NCBI RefSeq assembly: GCF_002005465.1 | Contig: NZ_CP014691.1 | Span: forward strand, 2,948,001 to 3,012,000 | Direction of reading: 5' to 3' | Source of the DNA: Neoasaia chiangmaiensis | GTDB lineage: Bacteria; Pseudomonadota; Alphaproteobacteria; Acetobacterales; Acetobacteraceae | DNA: 64,000 nt | In this document: positions 36,009-45,042 of the stretch, piece after piece | Numbering within the stretch: the stretch's first letter is position 1 | Layout of the letters: every line of letters begins with the position of its first letter | Notes under the pieces: generated by a model | Seen by the model: the letters and a program-made list of their open reading frames with translations, nothing else | Told to the model about the DNA's origin: nothing | Databases searched by the model: none | Position numbers and translations under genes: made by a program

Positions 36009-37436
36009 TCAGGCAGGCGGCAGAACCTTTCCGGGGTTCAGGCGACCTGCGGGATCGAACGCTTCCTTGATCCGGCGCATCAGGGCCAGTTCCGCGCCGC
36101 CACGCCATGTTTCCATCATGTCGGTCTTCAACTGTCCGACACCGTGTTCGGCGGAGAATGAACCGTCCAGATCGTGCACGACCCGGTGGATGGCATCGGT
36201 CAGGGCCTTGCCGTCCCGGAGGAATGTCGCGCCTTCCATCTCTGCCGGCTGCACGAGATTGAAGTGGATGTTGCCGTCACCGACATGGCCGAAAGGCGCG
36301 ATGCGTACATCGGGCATGATCGCGGCACAGGCCGCCGTCGCCTGCGTGAGAAGGGTGGGCACGGCGGGAACCGGCACCGAGATGTCGTGCTTGATCGAGG
36401 CACCGGCCAGGCGTTGCGCTTCCGACTGTTCCTCGCGCAGACGCCACAGTGCCTCGGCCTGGGTCATGTTCTCGGCCAGAACGGCGTCAACGACGGTTTC
36501 GGTCTCCAGCGCTTCCTCGAGAGCGGCCTCCAGCGTATCGCGCAGGTCTTTCTGTCGGCTGGCCAGTTCGAGCAGGACATAGCAGGGTGCCCGTTCCGAA
36601 AACGGGAAGTTCAGCCCCTCCACTTCCGTCAGGGCCAGATCCATGGCCACGCCCGAAATATATTCGAAGGCTTCGAGCACATCGCCCGCATGTTGCTGGA
36701 AGATGCGGAACAGCCTGAGCACGGACGCGTCGTCGGGCAGGGCGCAGAGCGCGATTTCGCGCGCCGTCAGTGCCGGGCGCAATTTCAGGCGCGCGCGCGT
36801 AATCAGCGCCAGCGTTCCTTCGGAGCCGACCAGTAACTGACGAAGCGCATAGCCCGTATTGTCCTTGCGCAGGGAGCGCAGCAGGTTGAGCGGCGTGCCG
36901 TCCACGCAGATCGCCTCGATCCCGGCGACAAGCTCGCGCGCCGAGCCGTAGCGAAGGGCCTTGCTGCCGCCCGCGTTCGTGGCCAGAACGCCACCGATCT
37001 GCGCCGAACCTTCGGCCGCGATCGATAGCGGCAGCACCATGCCGGCGGCGGCGGCGGCGTCCTGCGCCGCGGCGAGTGTCACGCCGGCGTCCACGATCAT
37101 CGTGCCGTCCGTCGCATCGACCTCGCCGATCGTGTTCATGCGCGCGAAGGATACGACGATATTGACCCCGGAGCCGGACGGCGTGGCGCCGCCGCAAAGG
37201 CCCGTATTGCCGCCCTGGGGCACGATATCGATCCGGATCCCGGCCGCCGCGCAAATGCGCAATGCCTCGCTCAGCGCGGTGGCGTCCGCCGGGCGCATGA
37301 CCGCGAGTGCCGTTCCGTGGAACAGGCTGCGCCAGTCGCGACAATAGGGTGCGATCTGATCCGGATCGGTCAGGAGGCCGCCCGGGCCGAGGCAGTCGGC
37401 GAGACGGGACAGGACGGCGGCTTGATTGTCGGGCAC
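36009..37436 (-). CDS. FAD-binding oxidoreductase of the GlcD / D-2-hydroxyglutarate dehydrogenase type
   Basis: 475 residues. Oxidises a D-2-hydroxy acid (D-lactate, glycolate or D-2-hydroxyglutarate) and passes electrons to a carrier. N-terminal PCMH-type FAD domain (PQGGNTGLCGGATPSGSG, AAEGSAQIGGVLATNAGG). C-terminal substrate domain with the metal ligands in APFGHVGDGNIHFNL and FSAEHGVGQLK. GTG 37436 follows AAGGAAG at good spacing and is the likely start. The substrate cannot be chosen among the three from sequence. Confidence 0.9.
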   Translation of the reverse strand: MPDNQAAVLSRLADCLGPGGLLTDPDQIAPYCRDWRSLFHGTALAVMRPADATALSEALRICAAAGIRIDIVPQGGNTGLCGGATPSGSGVNIVVSFARMNTIGEVDATDGTMIVDAGVTLAAAQDAAAAAGMVLPLSIAAEGSAQIGGVLATNAGGSKALRYGSARELVAGIEAICVDGTPLNLLRSLRKDNTGYALRQLLVGSEGTLALITRARLKLRPALTAREIALCALPDDASVLRLFRIFQQHAGDVLEAFEYISGVAMDLALTEVEGLNFPFSERAPCYVLLELASRQKDLRDTLEAALEEALETETVVDAVLAENMTQAEALWRLREEQSEAQRLAGASIKHDISVPVPAVPTLLTQATAACAAIMPDVRIAPFGHVGDGNIHFNLVQPAEMEGATFLRDGKALTDAIHRVVHDLDGSFSAEHGVGQLKTDMMETWRGGAELALMRRIKEAFDPAGRLNPGKVLPPA

Positions 37437-37451
37437 GGCGTTCTTCCTTCG

Positions 37452-37988
37452 TCAGCGAAGATAAATCGAATTGTCCGGTCGCGGCACATCGATCACCGAA
37501 TGGACAAGCTGCGTCGCGGCAATGCCCAGTAGCGCGCCGACGATGCAGGCAAGAAAGATCATGGGCATCTGCACCGGGCGTTTGATGCGTCGGGCGGCAT
37601 AGAGCTGCGACTGCGCCTCGGCACGGGCGGCTTGCGTCTGGTGCAGTTCCGCACGCAATGCTTCCACGCGTGCGCGGCTGGTGCGCAGGTCCAGATCGAG
37701 CCGCCTCAGGTCTTCAGTCAGGCTCATGATGCGTTGGCGGCTGGCGGCACTGTCGCCTGTGTTATTGGCAGTGCCGGCTGTCGATCGTGCGCGTGGCTTG
37801 CGTGGCGGCGGGTTGGGGGCGATCGCAACGAAAAGGTTTTTCAGCGCGCCGCCCGTCATGGCATTGCGTCGCGCCCGGTTGCGGATCGCTTCCAACGCAT
37901 TCGACGCCTGGCCCGGCTGGTCTTCCAGAACCAGGGCCAGGATGTCGGACAGGATTTTCAGTTCCTTGGGGTCGAGTTTTTCGCTCAT
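37452..37988 (-). CDS. Coiled-coil protein with one C-terminal membrane helix
   Basis: 178 residues, no family recognised. A helical N-terminus (about 1-50), a Pro/Arg/Ala-rich linker, a coiled-coil (about 85-130, LDLDLRTSRARVEALRAELH) and a hydrophobic segment (about 143-165, MIFLACIVGALLGIAATQLV). Probably tail-anchored in the inner membrane with the coil in the cytoplasm. Its ATG overlaps the sua5 stop by 1 nt (TGATG). Confidence 0.65.
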   Translation of the reverse strand: MSEKLDPKELKILSDILALVLEDQPGQASNALEAIRNRARRNAMTGGALKNLFVAIAPNPPPRKPRARSTAGTANNTGDSAASRQRIMSLTEDLRRLDLDLRTSRARVEALRAELHQTQAARAEAQSQLYAARRIKRPVQMPMIFLACIVGALLGIAATQLVHSVIDVPRPDNSIYLR

Positions 37989-38998
37989 CAGCCCAGGGCG
38001 TCGGCGAGGTCGTCGTCGTCTCCGCTCACAGGCGGCCGTGGTGCCGCAGCACGGCGCAACCGATCGAGGATCGCCAGACCGAGCCCATGGCGCGGCACCG
38101 TCATGGCGGCAATGCCGCTCAGTCCGCGACGTTCGCCCTCGCTGTCGAGGAAGCGCAATCCGGAGAAAAGACGCGCCGCGGCCTCTTCCAGATCGCCATG
38201 TTCGCTCAGGTTCCAGGTAAGTTTCGAGCCCGGCAAGGGTGGGCCGAAGGCCAGCAGGGCCTCATCGGGCCCGACATGTTCCGCGTTCAGGCGCACCGGC
38301 AGGCTGGGCGCGTAATGCGATGCCATCAGCCCCGGTGCGATCGGCCGTTTGCTGGCATAATCGTCCGCATGGCGGACCGTGCCGCAAATGTCGCTCAACT
38401 GTTCCAGCGTGATGCCGCCCGGACGCAATAGCACGGGGGTGGGGCGGCTGAGGTCCAGGACAGTGCTTTCCACGCCCACCGAGCAGGGGCCGGAATCCAG
38501 TATGGCCTCGATGCGTCCCTCAAGGCCGCGCAGGACGTGATAGGCGTCCGATGGGCTGACCCGGCCCGAAGGGTTGGCGGACGGTGCTGCGATCGGCAAT
38601 CCAACGGCGCTCAACAGGGCGCGTGCCGTCTCGCCGCGCGGCACGCGCAAGGCCAGTGTCGGCAGGCCGGCGGCGGCGAGGTCGCAGATCGTGGCGTTGG
38701 GTCCACGTGGCAGGACGAGCGTCAATGGTCCCGGCCAGAACCGATCGGCAAGGCGTCGTGCGAGGTCGTTGACCTCAACCTGTGCAAACGCGGCTTCGGC
38801 ATCGGGAAAGTGGTTGATGAGCGGATTGAAGCGCGGACGGTTCTTCGCGGCGAATATCCGCGCAACGGCGGTGTCCGAGGTGGCGTTCGCGCCCAGGCCG
38901 TAGACCGTCTCCGTGCCGAATGCCACCAGCTTCCCGTCGCGCAACAGATCGGCTGCCTGCGCGATTCCGTCCGGTGTGGGTTTCAGAATTCTGGTCAT
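37988..38998 (-). CDS. sua5: L-threonylcarbamoyladenylate synthase (Sua5 type)
   Basis: 336 residues. Makes threonylcarbamoyl-AMP for the t6A37 modification of ANN-decoding tRNAs. YrdC domain (about 1-200) with KLVAFGTETVYGLGANA, KNRPRFNPLI and SANPSGRVSPSD. The extra C-terminal Sua5 domain (about 220-325) distinguishes it from the short TsaC form. Its ATG overlaps the cysQ stop (ATGA), so the two are coupled. Confidence 0.95.
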   Translation of the reverse strand: MTRILKPTPDGIAQAADLLRDGKLVAFGTETVYGLGANATSDTAVARIFAAKNRPRFNPLINHFPDAEAAFAQVEVNDLARRLADRFWPGPLTLVLPRGPNATICDLAAAGLPTLALRVPRGETARALLSAVGLPIAAPSANPSGRVSPSDAYHVLRGLEGRIEAILDSGPCSVGVESTVLDLSRPTPVLLRPGGITLEQLSDICGTVRHADDYASKRPIAPGLMASHYAPSLPVRLNAEHVGPDEALLAFGPPLPGSKLTWNLSEHGDLEEAAARLFSGLRFLDSEGERRGLSGIAAMTVPRHGLGLAILDRLRRAAAPRPPVSGDDDDLADALG

Positions 38999-39807
38999 GA
39001 TGCAGCATCGTCCCCGTCATGGCGCCCGCAACACATGAACGGTGGGTTGCGCCAGCCCGGCTTGCCGTATTGCAAAATCGCGCCCTGTTCGTCCAGTACG
39101 CGTCCGCCTGCCGCCTCGACCACGGCCTGGGGCGCTGCCGTGTCCCATTCCATGGTCGGGCCGAGGCGCGGGTAGAAATCCGCGGCCCCCTCCGCGACGC
39201 GTACGAATTTCGCGGCCGATCCGATATTGCCGACAGACGCCACCTTGCGCCCCCCCAGCCATGCTTTCAGGCGCGGGTCGTCGGCGTAATGGCGTGATGC
39301 CAGAACGCGGAGGCCTTCCGCACCGGGAGACACCGCTTTTATGCCGACCTTGCCACCCGCATCGGTCCGGGTCGCGCCGACACCGACGATTCCGCCGTAA
39401 AGTTGATGGTAGGCCGGCAATGCCACGGCGCCGAGGACGGCGCGTCCGTCGCGCACCAGACCGATGTTGACGGTGAAATCTTCTCGACCGGCCGCGAACT
39501 CGCGCGTGCCGTCCAGCGGATCGACAAGCCAGTATATAGGGGCGACCGCCGTTTCGACCCCGGCGGCGACTTCTTCCTCCCCGATTGCCGGAATATCCGG
39601 CGTTGCGGCGCGCAACCCGGCGAGAATATGGCGTTCGGCGGCCCGGTCGGCCTCGGTGACGGGGGACCTGTCCGACTTGATCTCCGTCTCGAACCCGCGC
39701 GACCGGATTTCCCGGATAATTGATGCGGCCTCGTCGGCCAGGCGTTCGGCAAGCGCCAGCAATGCCCGGTCGTCAGGCATGGCGCGTTCGGAGGGTGCGC
39801 GGATCAT
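38995..39807 (-). CDS. cysQ: 3'(2'),5'-bisphosphate nucleotidase CysQ
   Basis: 270 residues. Hydrolyses PAP to AMP, removing the by-product of PAPS-using sulfotransferases and reductases. Inositol-monophosphatase-fold metal motifs: GEEEVAAG (Glu), LVDPLDGTREFAAGREDF and MEWDTAAPQAVVEAAGG. Two start candidates exist, ATG 39807 and 39780, neither with a clear ribosome binding site; homologues usually begin near the second. The presence of two sulfotransferase-like genes in this window gives it a likely substrate source. Confidence 0.93.
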   Translation of the reverse strand: MIRAPSERAMPDDRALLALAERLADEAASIIREIRSRGFETEIKSDRSPVTEADRAAERHILAGLRAATPDIPAIGEEEVAAGVETAVAPIYWLVDPLDGTREFAAGREDFTVNIGLVRDGRAVLGAVALPAYHQLYGGIVGVGATRTDAGGKVGIKAVSPGAEGLRVLASRHYADDPRLKAWLGGRKVASVGNIGSAAKFVRVAEGAADFYPRLGPTMEWDTAAPQAVVEAAGGRVLDEQGAILQYGKPGWRNPPFMCCGRHDGDDAAS

Positions 39808-39856
39808 GATTTCGACTTACCCCAACTTCCCGTCAGCGTCATGACGTAATATCGCT

Positions 39857-41080
39857 ATGCCCGCCATGATGTTGTCTCGCCACAGCGTTTTTACGATCGT
39901 GTTGATGACGGCCGCCCTGCGCGCCCAGGTGGCGCGGAGCGGGAGCCTCCTCGATTCGATCCAGTGGGGTGCCCAGATCGAAGGCGGTATTCGCGGCAAT
40001 CCGGCCCGGCCCGCCAATGGCGTAAACGCGGCATCGTTCATTGGTGACCGCGCCAATCAGGCCGAACTCAACCAGCTGACCCTGACGGCGATCAGGCCGG
40101 TCGATCGGTCCCGGGCGGATTACCAGTGGGGCTTCAGCCTGAGGCTGCTCTATGGGGCGGATGCACGATATTACAATATCGCCGGTGTCTCCGATAAAAT
40201 CTTCACCGGGCGCGAGCAACTCATGCCGGTCATGGCGCATATCGACGCGCATCTGCCGTGGGCGACGCCGCGCGGGCTGGATATGCAGGCCGGTATTCTC
40301 ACCGCCCCGATGGGCGTCGAGAACCTCGATCCGATGACCCGACCGTTTTACAGTCTGGCCTATACGACTGAATACTCGACACCGTTCGAGCATGTGGGCG
40401 CGATGTTCCAGTGGCATGTCACGCCCCGACTGGATGTGCAGTTCGGCATCGATACCGGGAATCAGACGTCTTTCGGCCACGGTGACAACAATCGCATGCC
40501 GGCCGGTTATTTCGGCATGTCGATGAGCGCTCTTGCTGCCGGGCGATTGAGTTTCACCTACCTGTCGCGGGTGGGGTCGGAGAACGCCGTCAGGGCGCTG
40601 GGGCCGAGGGCCGATCATGCCCAACGCTTCTGGAACGATCTGAACGGCAGCTACAAGGTCACATCCCGGTTGACCGCGACGGCGGAAGTCAATGTCCTGC
40701 ATGACGCGGGCTTGCGGGCCGACACATGGAGTGTCGTCGGATGGCTCAATCATCAGACGGCGCGAACCGTCGCGCTTAACCTCCGCGCGGAAATCTATCG
40801 CGACAATTCGGGCGCCATCGTCACGACGTTTCTGCGCGATGCGGCATACGAGCGCGCTCTGCTGGGTGACCCGGCCATCGTGCAGAATGCTGCGCCCACC
40901 ACCTATGGCGCACTGACACTGGGGGCGACATGGACGCCAGCGATCGGTCATCATGTGAAAACGTTTGCGATACGCCCCGAAATCCGCTTCGACCGGTCGT
41001 TGAATGGAACGCGCCCGTTCAATGACCTGCGGCAACAGAGCATGTTCACTTTCGGCAGCGACGTGGTGCTCGGCTTTTGA
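39857..41080 (+). CDS. Outer-membrane beta-barrel protein (BBP2-like)
   Basis: 407 residues. A short hydrophobic N-terminus (SVFTIVLMTAALRAQ) is followed by alternating aromatic/polar beta-strand sequence, ending in VVLGF. Features such as LDMQAGILTAPMGVENLDP and PFYSLAYTTEYSTPFEHVGA match the BBP2-type porin-like barrels common in Acetobacteraceae and Bradyrhizobium. Presumed small-solute pore or unknown. No ribosome binding site is clear at 39857. Divergent from cysQ across 49 bp. Confidence 0.75.
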   Translation: MPAMMLSRHSVFTIVLMTAALRAQVARSGSLLDSIQWGAQIEGGIRGNPARPANGVNAASFIGDRANQAELNQLTLTAIRPVDRSRADYQWGFSLRLLYGADARYYNIAGVSDKIFTGREQLMPVMAHIDAHLPWATPRGLDMQAGILTAPMGVENLDPMTRPFYSLAYTTEYSTPFEHVGAMFQWHVTPRLDVQFGIDTGNQTSFGHGDNNRMPAGYFGMSMSALAAGRLSFTYLSRVGSENAVRALGPRADHAQRFWNDLNGSYKVTSRLTATAEVNVLHDAGLRADTWSVVGWLNHQTARTVALNLRAEIYRDNSGAIVTTFLRDAAYERALLGDPAIVQNAAPTTYGALTLGATWTPAIGHHVKTFAIRPEIRFDRSLNGTRPFNDLRQQSMFTFGSDVVLGF

Positions 41081-41100
41081 AAGAGCGCAAGGGCTCTTTC
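41079..41100. terminator. Short hairpin between convergent genes
   Basis: GAAAGAGC (41079-41086) / GCTCTTTC (41093-41100), 6-nt loop, overlapping the stop codons of the barrel gene and the exporter gene. No U-tract follows on the plus strand. Confidence 0.4.
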
Positions 41101-41884
41101 AGATCATGCGCGCGCCGACGATGAACAGTACGGCGGCCAGCAACGAGCGTTGCACGCGCTCATGAACCAGCCCGACGCACAGGCTGCCCAGGATGATTCC
41201 GGGGATGGAGCCGCACAGAAGGGAGGCAAGCATCTGGCCATGGACCGATCCGAGCCACCAGTGCCCCATGCCGGCAATGAGAGTCAGCGGCACGGCGTGC
41301 GCGATGTCCGAGCCCACAATGCTGGCTGTGGGCAGGCGGGGGTAAAGCAGGATCAGGATGGTTACGCCGATGGCGCCGGCGCCGACGGATGAGAACGTGA
41401 CCATAACCCCGAGCGCGAACCCGAGCGCGACCGTCAGCAGGCCCGTTGCCCGCTCGGAGACCGATCCGGCCTTTCGATGCGACCATTGTTGCAACTGGTG
41501 CCGGAAGAAAACGCTTGGCGCGGTCAGGAGCAGGGCGATCCCAAGCGAGACGGTGATGATATGTGAGGCGTCGTGCGAGGGGCTGCCATAATGTTGCAGC
41601 ACGAGCAGCGACAGCAATGTTGCAGGAATACTGCCGCTCGACAGGCGCAGCACGACGCGCCAGTCGACAACGCCCCGGCGTCCGTGAACGATCGTGCCGA
41701 CCGATTTGGTGATGGCGGCGTAAAGCAGGTCGGTGCCGACAGCCGTCTGCGGATGGATGCGGAAGAGCAGAATGAGCAGTGGCGTCATCAATGATCCGCC
41801 CCCGACCCCGGTCATGCCGACGAGAAAACCAACCGCGAGGCCGGAAAGTGCATAGAGCGGCTGTATATCATCAATGAACGGCAT
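41099..41884 (-). CDS. TauE/SafE-family sulfite/organosulfur exporter-like protein
   Basis: 261 residues with about eight membrane segments and the family repeats GMTGVGGGSLMTPLLI (near residue 24) and FSSVGAGAIGVTILI (near residue 165), each opening a half of the pseudo-symmetric fold. Members export sulfite, sulfonates or sulfoacetate; substrate not determined here. It stands alone. Like CysQ and the two sulfotransferases, it is one of several sulfur-linked genes in the window. Confidence 0.9.
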   Translation of the reverse strand: MPFIDDIQPLYALSGLAVGFLVGMTGVGGGSLMTPLLILLFRIHPQTAVGTDLLYAAITKSVGTIVHGRRGVVDWRVVLRLSSGSIPATLLSLLVLQHYGSPSHDASHIITVSLGIALLLTAPSVFFRHQLQQWSHRKAGSVSERATGLLTVALGFALGVMVTFSSVGAGAIGVTILILLYPRLPTASIVGSDIAHAVPLTLIAGMGHWWLGSVHGQMLASLLCGSIPGIILGSLCVGLVHERVQRSLLAAVLFIVGARMI

Positions 41885-42114
41885 GGAGACGTTTCCGGGG
41901 AAAATTACGCTCTCAAGCTAGTGGTTTCGTGCGACAAGTCAACATTCAACAATCACATCGATGTCTTGGTGTAACCACGGTTCCGGATGTTGGAATAGGC
42001 GGACCTTGCCTTGTTGCTGGCAGCTTATGATAAGTAGGATCAGGAACGTTCTGAAACAACGAGGAAACCGGCCGGCCCGTCGAACTAAAAGGGGCGGAGG
42101 TGTTGAAAGCCATC

Positions 42115-43638
42115 ATGCTCGATATCAAAATTCAGCCTTTGCCCGACTTTCCGACCCAAAACGGCACGACTGACAGCGCGTGGCCCGTCGGGCGCAACCG
42201 GGTGCTGTTCGTCGGACATGATTTCGATACGCCGGGCAGTTCCTTCGACCGGTTCGACCGGCATGTGGGCGGTGCGCTGCGTCGCGCGGCGGTCGTGGCC
42301 GGTTTCGAGGGCAAGGCGGAGCAGAGCCTCGTGATGCTTGCACCGGCATCGGATATCGAGCGGCTTGTGCTGATCGGTCATGGCGAGGCTGCGACACTCG
42401 ACCCCGTGGGAATGGAAGCGGCGGGTGCACAGGCGTCACGGCTTTTGAGCGGCGCGACCGAGGCGCAGTTCGTTTTCGAGGGGCATGGCAGCGTATTCGC
42501 CGCGCATGCCGCCTATGGCGTGGTTTCCAGCCAGTATCGCTTCGATCTGTATCGCACTGGCGAGCCTGCCGGGCATGATACGAAGCGCCTTCAGGGCGTG
42601 ACGCTGCATGTGGCCGATACGGAGGCGTGCGCGGCGCAATGGGCGGACCTTTCGGCCGTTATCCATGGGGTGTTCCGGGCACGCGATCTGGTAACGGAAC
42701 CGCCGAATGTTCTGACGCCGCCGGAATTCGCGCGACGTATCGAGACGCTGCGCGAGCTTGGCGTGACGGTCGATATCCTGGACGCGGCGGCGATGCGGGA
42801 ACTGGGCTTCGGCGCGCTGCTCGGCGTGGCGCAGGGCAGCGACCAGGAAGCGCGGCTGGCGGTCATGCAATGGAAGGGCGGGCAGGGCGATGCGCAGCCG
42901 CTGGCCTTTGTCGGCAAGGGCGTGACGTTCGACTCCGGCGGCATCTCCATCAAGCCCGCGGCCGGGATGGATGAGATGAAGACGGACATGGGCGGCGCGG
43001 CGACGGTCGTAGGCCTGATGGAAGCACTGGCGCGGCGCCGGACGACGGCGCATGTCGTGGGGCTTGTCGGGCTTGTCGAGAACATGCTTTCCGGCAATGC
43101 GCAGCGGCCCGGTGATGTCGTGAAAAGCTATGCGGGAACGACCATCGAGGTGTTGAACACCGATGCGGAAGGGCGGCTGGTGCTGGCCGATGTGCTGGCC
43201 TATGCTAAGGCGCGTTTCGCCCCGAAATTCATTGTTGATCTTGCCACATTGACGGGGGCGATCGTCGTCAGCCTCGGCTACGTGCGGGCGGGCCTGTTCA
43301 GCAATGACGACACGCTGGCGCAGGATCTCTACACGCTGGGCGAGACGGTGGGGGAGGGTGTCTGGCGCATGCCGATGGGCAAGGCCTATGACAAGCTCCT
43401 CAAGTCGGACATCGCCGATATCAAGAACATCACGGGTCGTCCCGGCAGTGCGATCACCGCTGCCCAGTTCCTGGCACGTTTCGTGGGCGATACGCCCTGG
43501 GCCCATCTCGATATCGCGGGGGTCGCATGGCGCTCGGATGCCGGGCCGATCGGACCGAAGGGTGCGACGGGCTTCGGCGTTCGGCTGCTCGATGCGCTGG
43601 TGCGTTCGCATGAGACGGGCGCCGGCCGGGCGGCATGA
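42115..43638 (+). CDS. pepA: Leucyl aminopeptidase (M17)
   Basis: 507 residues. Cytosolic dinuclear-metal aminopeptidase. C-terminal catalytic domain with VGKGVTFDSGGISIKP, the metal ligands in MKTDMGGAA and the signature NTDAEGRLVLADVLAYA. ATG 42115 gives the expected N-terminus (MLDIKIQPLPDFP); a GTG at 42100 in frame is closer to AAAAGGGG and is a real alternative. The 230-bp region upstream holds only a weak promoter-like TATGAT. In many alphaproteobacteria pepA is next to holC and divergent from lptF; here six genes separate it from lptF. Confidence 0.96.
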   Translation: MLDIKIQPLPDFPTQNGTTDSAWPVGRNRVLFVGHDFDTPGSSFDRFDRHVGGALRRAAVVAGFEGKAEQSLVMLAPASDIERLVLIGHGEAATLDPVGMEAAGAQASRLLSGATEAQFVFEGHGSVFAAHAAYGVVSSQYRFDLYRTGEPAGHDTKRLQGVTLHVADTEACAAQWADLSAVIHGVFRARDLVTEPPNVLTPPEFARRIETLRELGVTVDILDAAAMRELGFGALLGVAQGSDQEARLAVMQWKGGQGDAQPLAFVGKGVTFDSGGISIKPAAGMDEMKTDMGGAATVVGLMEALARRRTTAHVVGLVGLVENMLSGNAQRPGDVVKSYAGTTIEVLNTDAEGRLVLADVLAYAKARFAPKFIVDLATLTGAIVVSLGYVRAGLFSNDDTLAQDLYTLGETVGEGVWRMPMGKAYDKLLKSDIADIKNITGRPGSAITAAQFLARFVGDTPWAHLDIAGVAWRSDAGPIGPKGATGFGVRLLDALVRSHETGAGRAA

Positions 43639-44081
43639 GCGAAATCGGGTTCTATCACCTGACCCGTAGCAGCGTGACGGACGCGCTGCCGCCGCTGCTT
43701 GGCCGCACGCTGGAGGCCCGGCAGCAGGCGGTGATCCGCTGCCGCGATGCGGCGCAGGTGAAGGTGCTGGACGCGGCTTTGTGGCAGGTGAAGGACCCGA
43801 TCTGGTTGCCTCATGGCAGCAAGGCGATGGGACACGGCCTGCGCCAGCCGATCTGGCTGACCGATGGTCCGGATGTGCCGAACGATGCCGCCTTCCTGTT
43901 CCTTCTGGACGGCGCGTCGGAAGAGGGGCTGGAGCAATTCGCGCGGATTTTCGATCTGTTCGACGGTGGCGATGAAGAGGCCGTGGCGCGGGCGCGAACG
44001 CGCTGGTCGAGCGCCAGGGCAGCCGGCCATGTCCTGACATATTGGCAACAACAGCCGCGCGGCTGGCATCGGGCGCGGTAG
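43635..44081 (+). CDS. holC: DNA polymerase III chi subunit
   Basis: 148 residues. Links the clamp loader to SSB. Family pattern: IGFYHLTRSSVTDALPPLL at the N-terminus, then ALWQVKDPIWLPHGS and LFDGGDEEAVARARTRW near the end. Its ATG overlaps the pepA stop by 4 bp, the usual pepA-holC coupling. Confidence 0.92.
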   Translation: MSEIGFYHLTRSSVTDALPPLLGRTLEARQQAVIRCRDAAQVKVLDAALWQVKDPIWLPHGSKAMGHGLRQPIWLTDGPDVPNDAAFLFLLDGASEEGLEQFARIFDLFDGGDEEAVARARTRWSSARAAGHVLTYWQQQPRGWHRAR

Positions 44082-44093
44082 GGGATTTCGATC

Positions 44094-44912
44094 ATGACGC
44101 CACCTGACCTGCAGGCGACGCGGTTCGAGCGGCAAGGGGAACCGCCATCGGGGCCGCCCCGGCGTCCCGAACCTTCGACGGGCGTTCCGCCATCGATGTG
44201 GCGCGTGATCGCCGACAGCATCCGGGATGCCGTCGCCCTGGCGCGGGCTGACAGGTTTGTCGTTCTGGCCCTGCTGGTTCTGAACATCGCCTTGAGCACG
44301 CTCTCCATCCTGACCGGTCGTGAAGGGCGCCACAGCGACCTGCCGTTTTTGCTGGCAATGGTCGCGCAGCTGGCCAGTCTGCCGTTCACTTTGCGGTTCT
44401 GCGCGCAGCTTCTGGATATTCCCGGGCCGAAGTCTTTGCCGCCGCAAACATGGCCGAGACTGATCGGGTGGTGTATTTTCTGCGTTCTGCTGGGTCAGGT
44501 CGAGCAGGTCGCACTGTTGCCGCTACCCTTGCCATCCCTGATTTCGGGCGCGCTGTTCGCGGGGGCGATCTATTTCCAGCTTCGTCTGCTGCCGCTCTAT
44601 CCGGCTCTGTTGAGCTGGCCGGAATGGCGGGGCATCGATCGGGTATGGACGCCGTCCGGGCGGTTCGTCGTGCCGTTGGCGAGTTGCGCCGCCGTCATCT
44701 ATATTCCGTTGATCGTTGTCGTGGCGGTGACGCTTGTCGTGGTGACAGGCGGACTTTCGTCTCATCCGGATCAGGCGCTCATTCTGGCGCGCCTGCATCA
44801 TGTCATGAGACCTGTCGTGCCGATCCTCTCTCTCGTCATGGCGTTGGTGAATGTTGCGACGACCCTGTTCGGCGCGGCACTGCGTGTAAGACTGTTTCGA
44901 CTGATTGCCTGA
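44094..44912 (+). CDS. Polytopic membrane protein of unknown function
   Basis: 272 residues, no family recognised. A hydrophilic Pro-rich N-terminus (about 1-45) precedes about six membrane segments, including FVVLALLVLNIALSTLSIL, LIGWCIFCVLLGQVEQVALL, LASCAAVIYIPLIVVVAVTL and PILSLVMALVNVATTLFGAA. It lies 12 bp after holC and is probably co-transcribed with pepA-holC. Confidence 0.7.
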   Translation: MTPPDLQATRFERQGEPPSGPPRRPEPSTGVPPSMWRVIADSIRDAVALARADRFVVLALLVLNIALSTLSILTGREGRHSDLPFLLAMVAQLASLPFTLRFCAQLLDIPGPKSLPPQTWPRLIGWCIFCVLLGQVEQVALLPLPLPSLISGALFAGAIYFQLRLLPLYPALLSWPEWRGIDRVWTPSGRFVVPLASCAAVIYIPLIVVVAVTLVVVTGGLSSHPDQALILARLHHVMRPVVPILSLVMALVNVATTLFGAALRVRLFRLIA

Positions 44913-45042
44913 ACGGCGCGTGGCGTCGCCATGATTGCCATTGCCTGTGCGCGCGTCGTGCGGGCCTGTGAGCTTTCCGATTGAACGATCGCCCGGATGA
45001 CGCGCTGTGTTCCTGACACAGTTCGATACGGGAGAGATGAAG

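Noticed and set aside
42436-44040. 534-codon minus-strand frame opposite pepA and holC
   Set aside because: Antisense shadow; pepA and holC are certain from their motifs.
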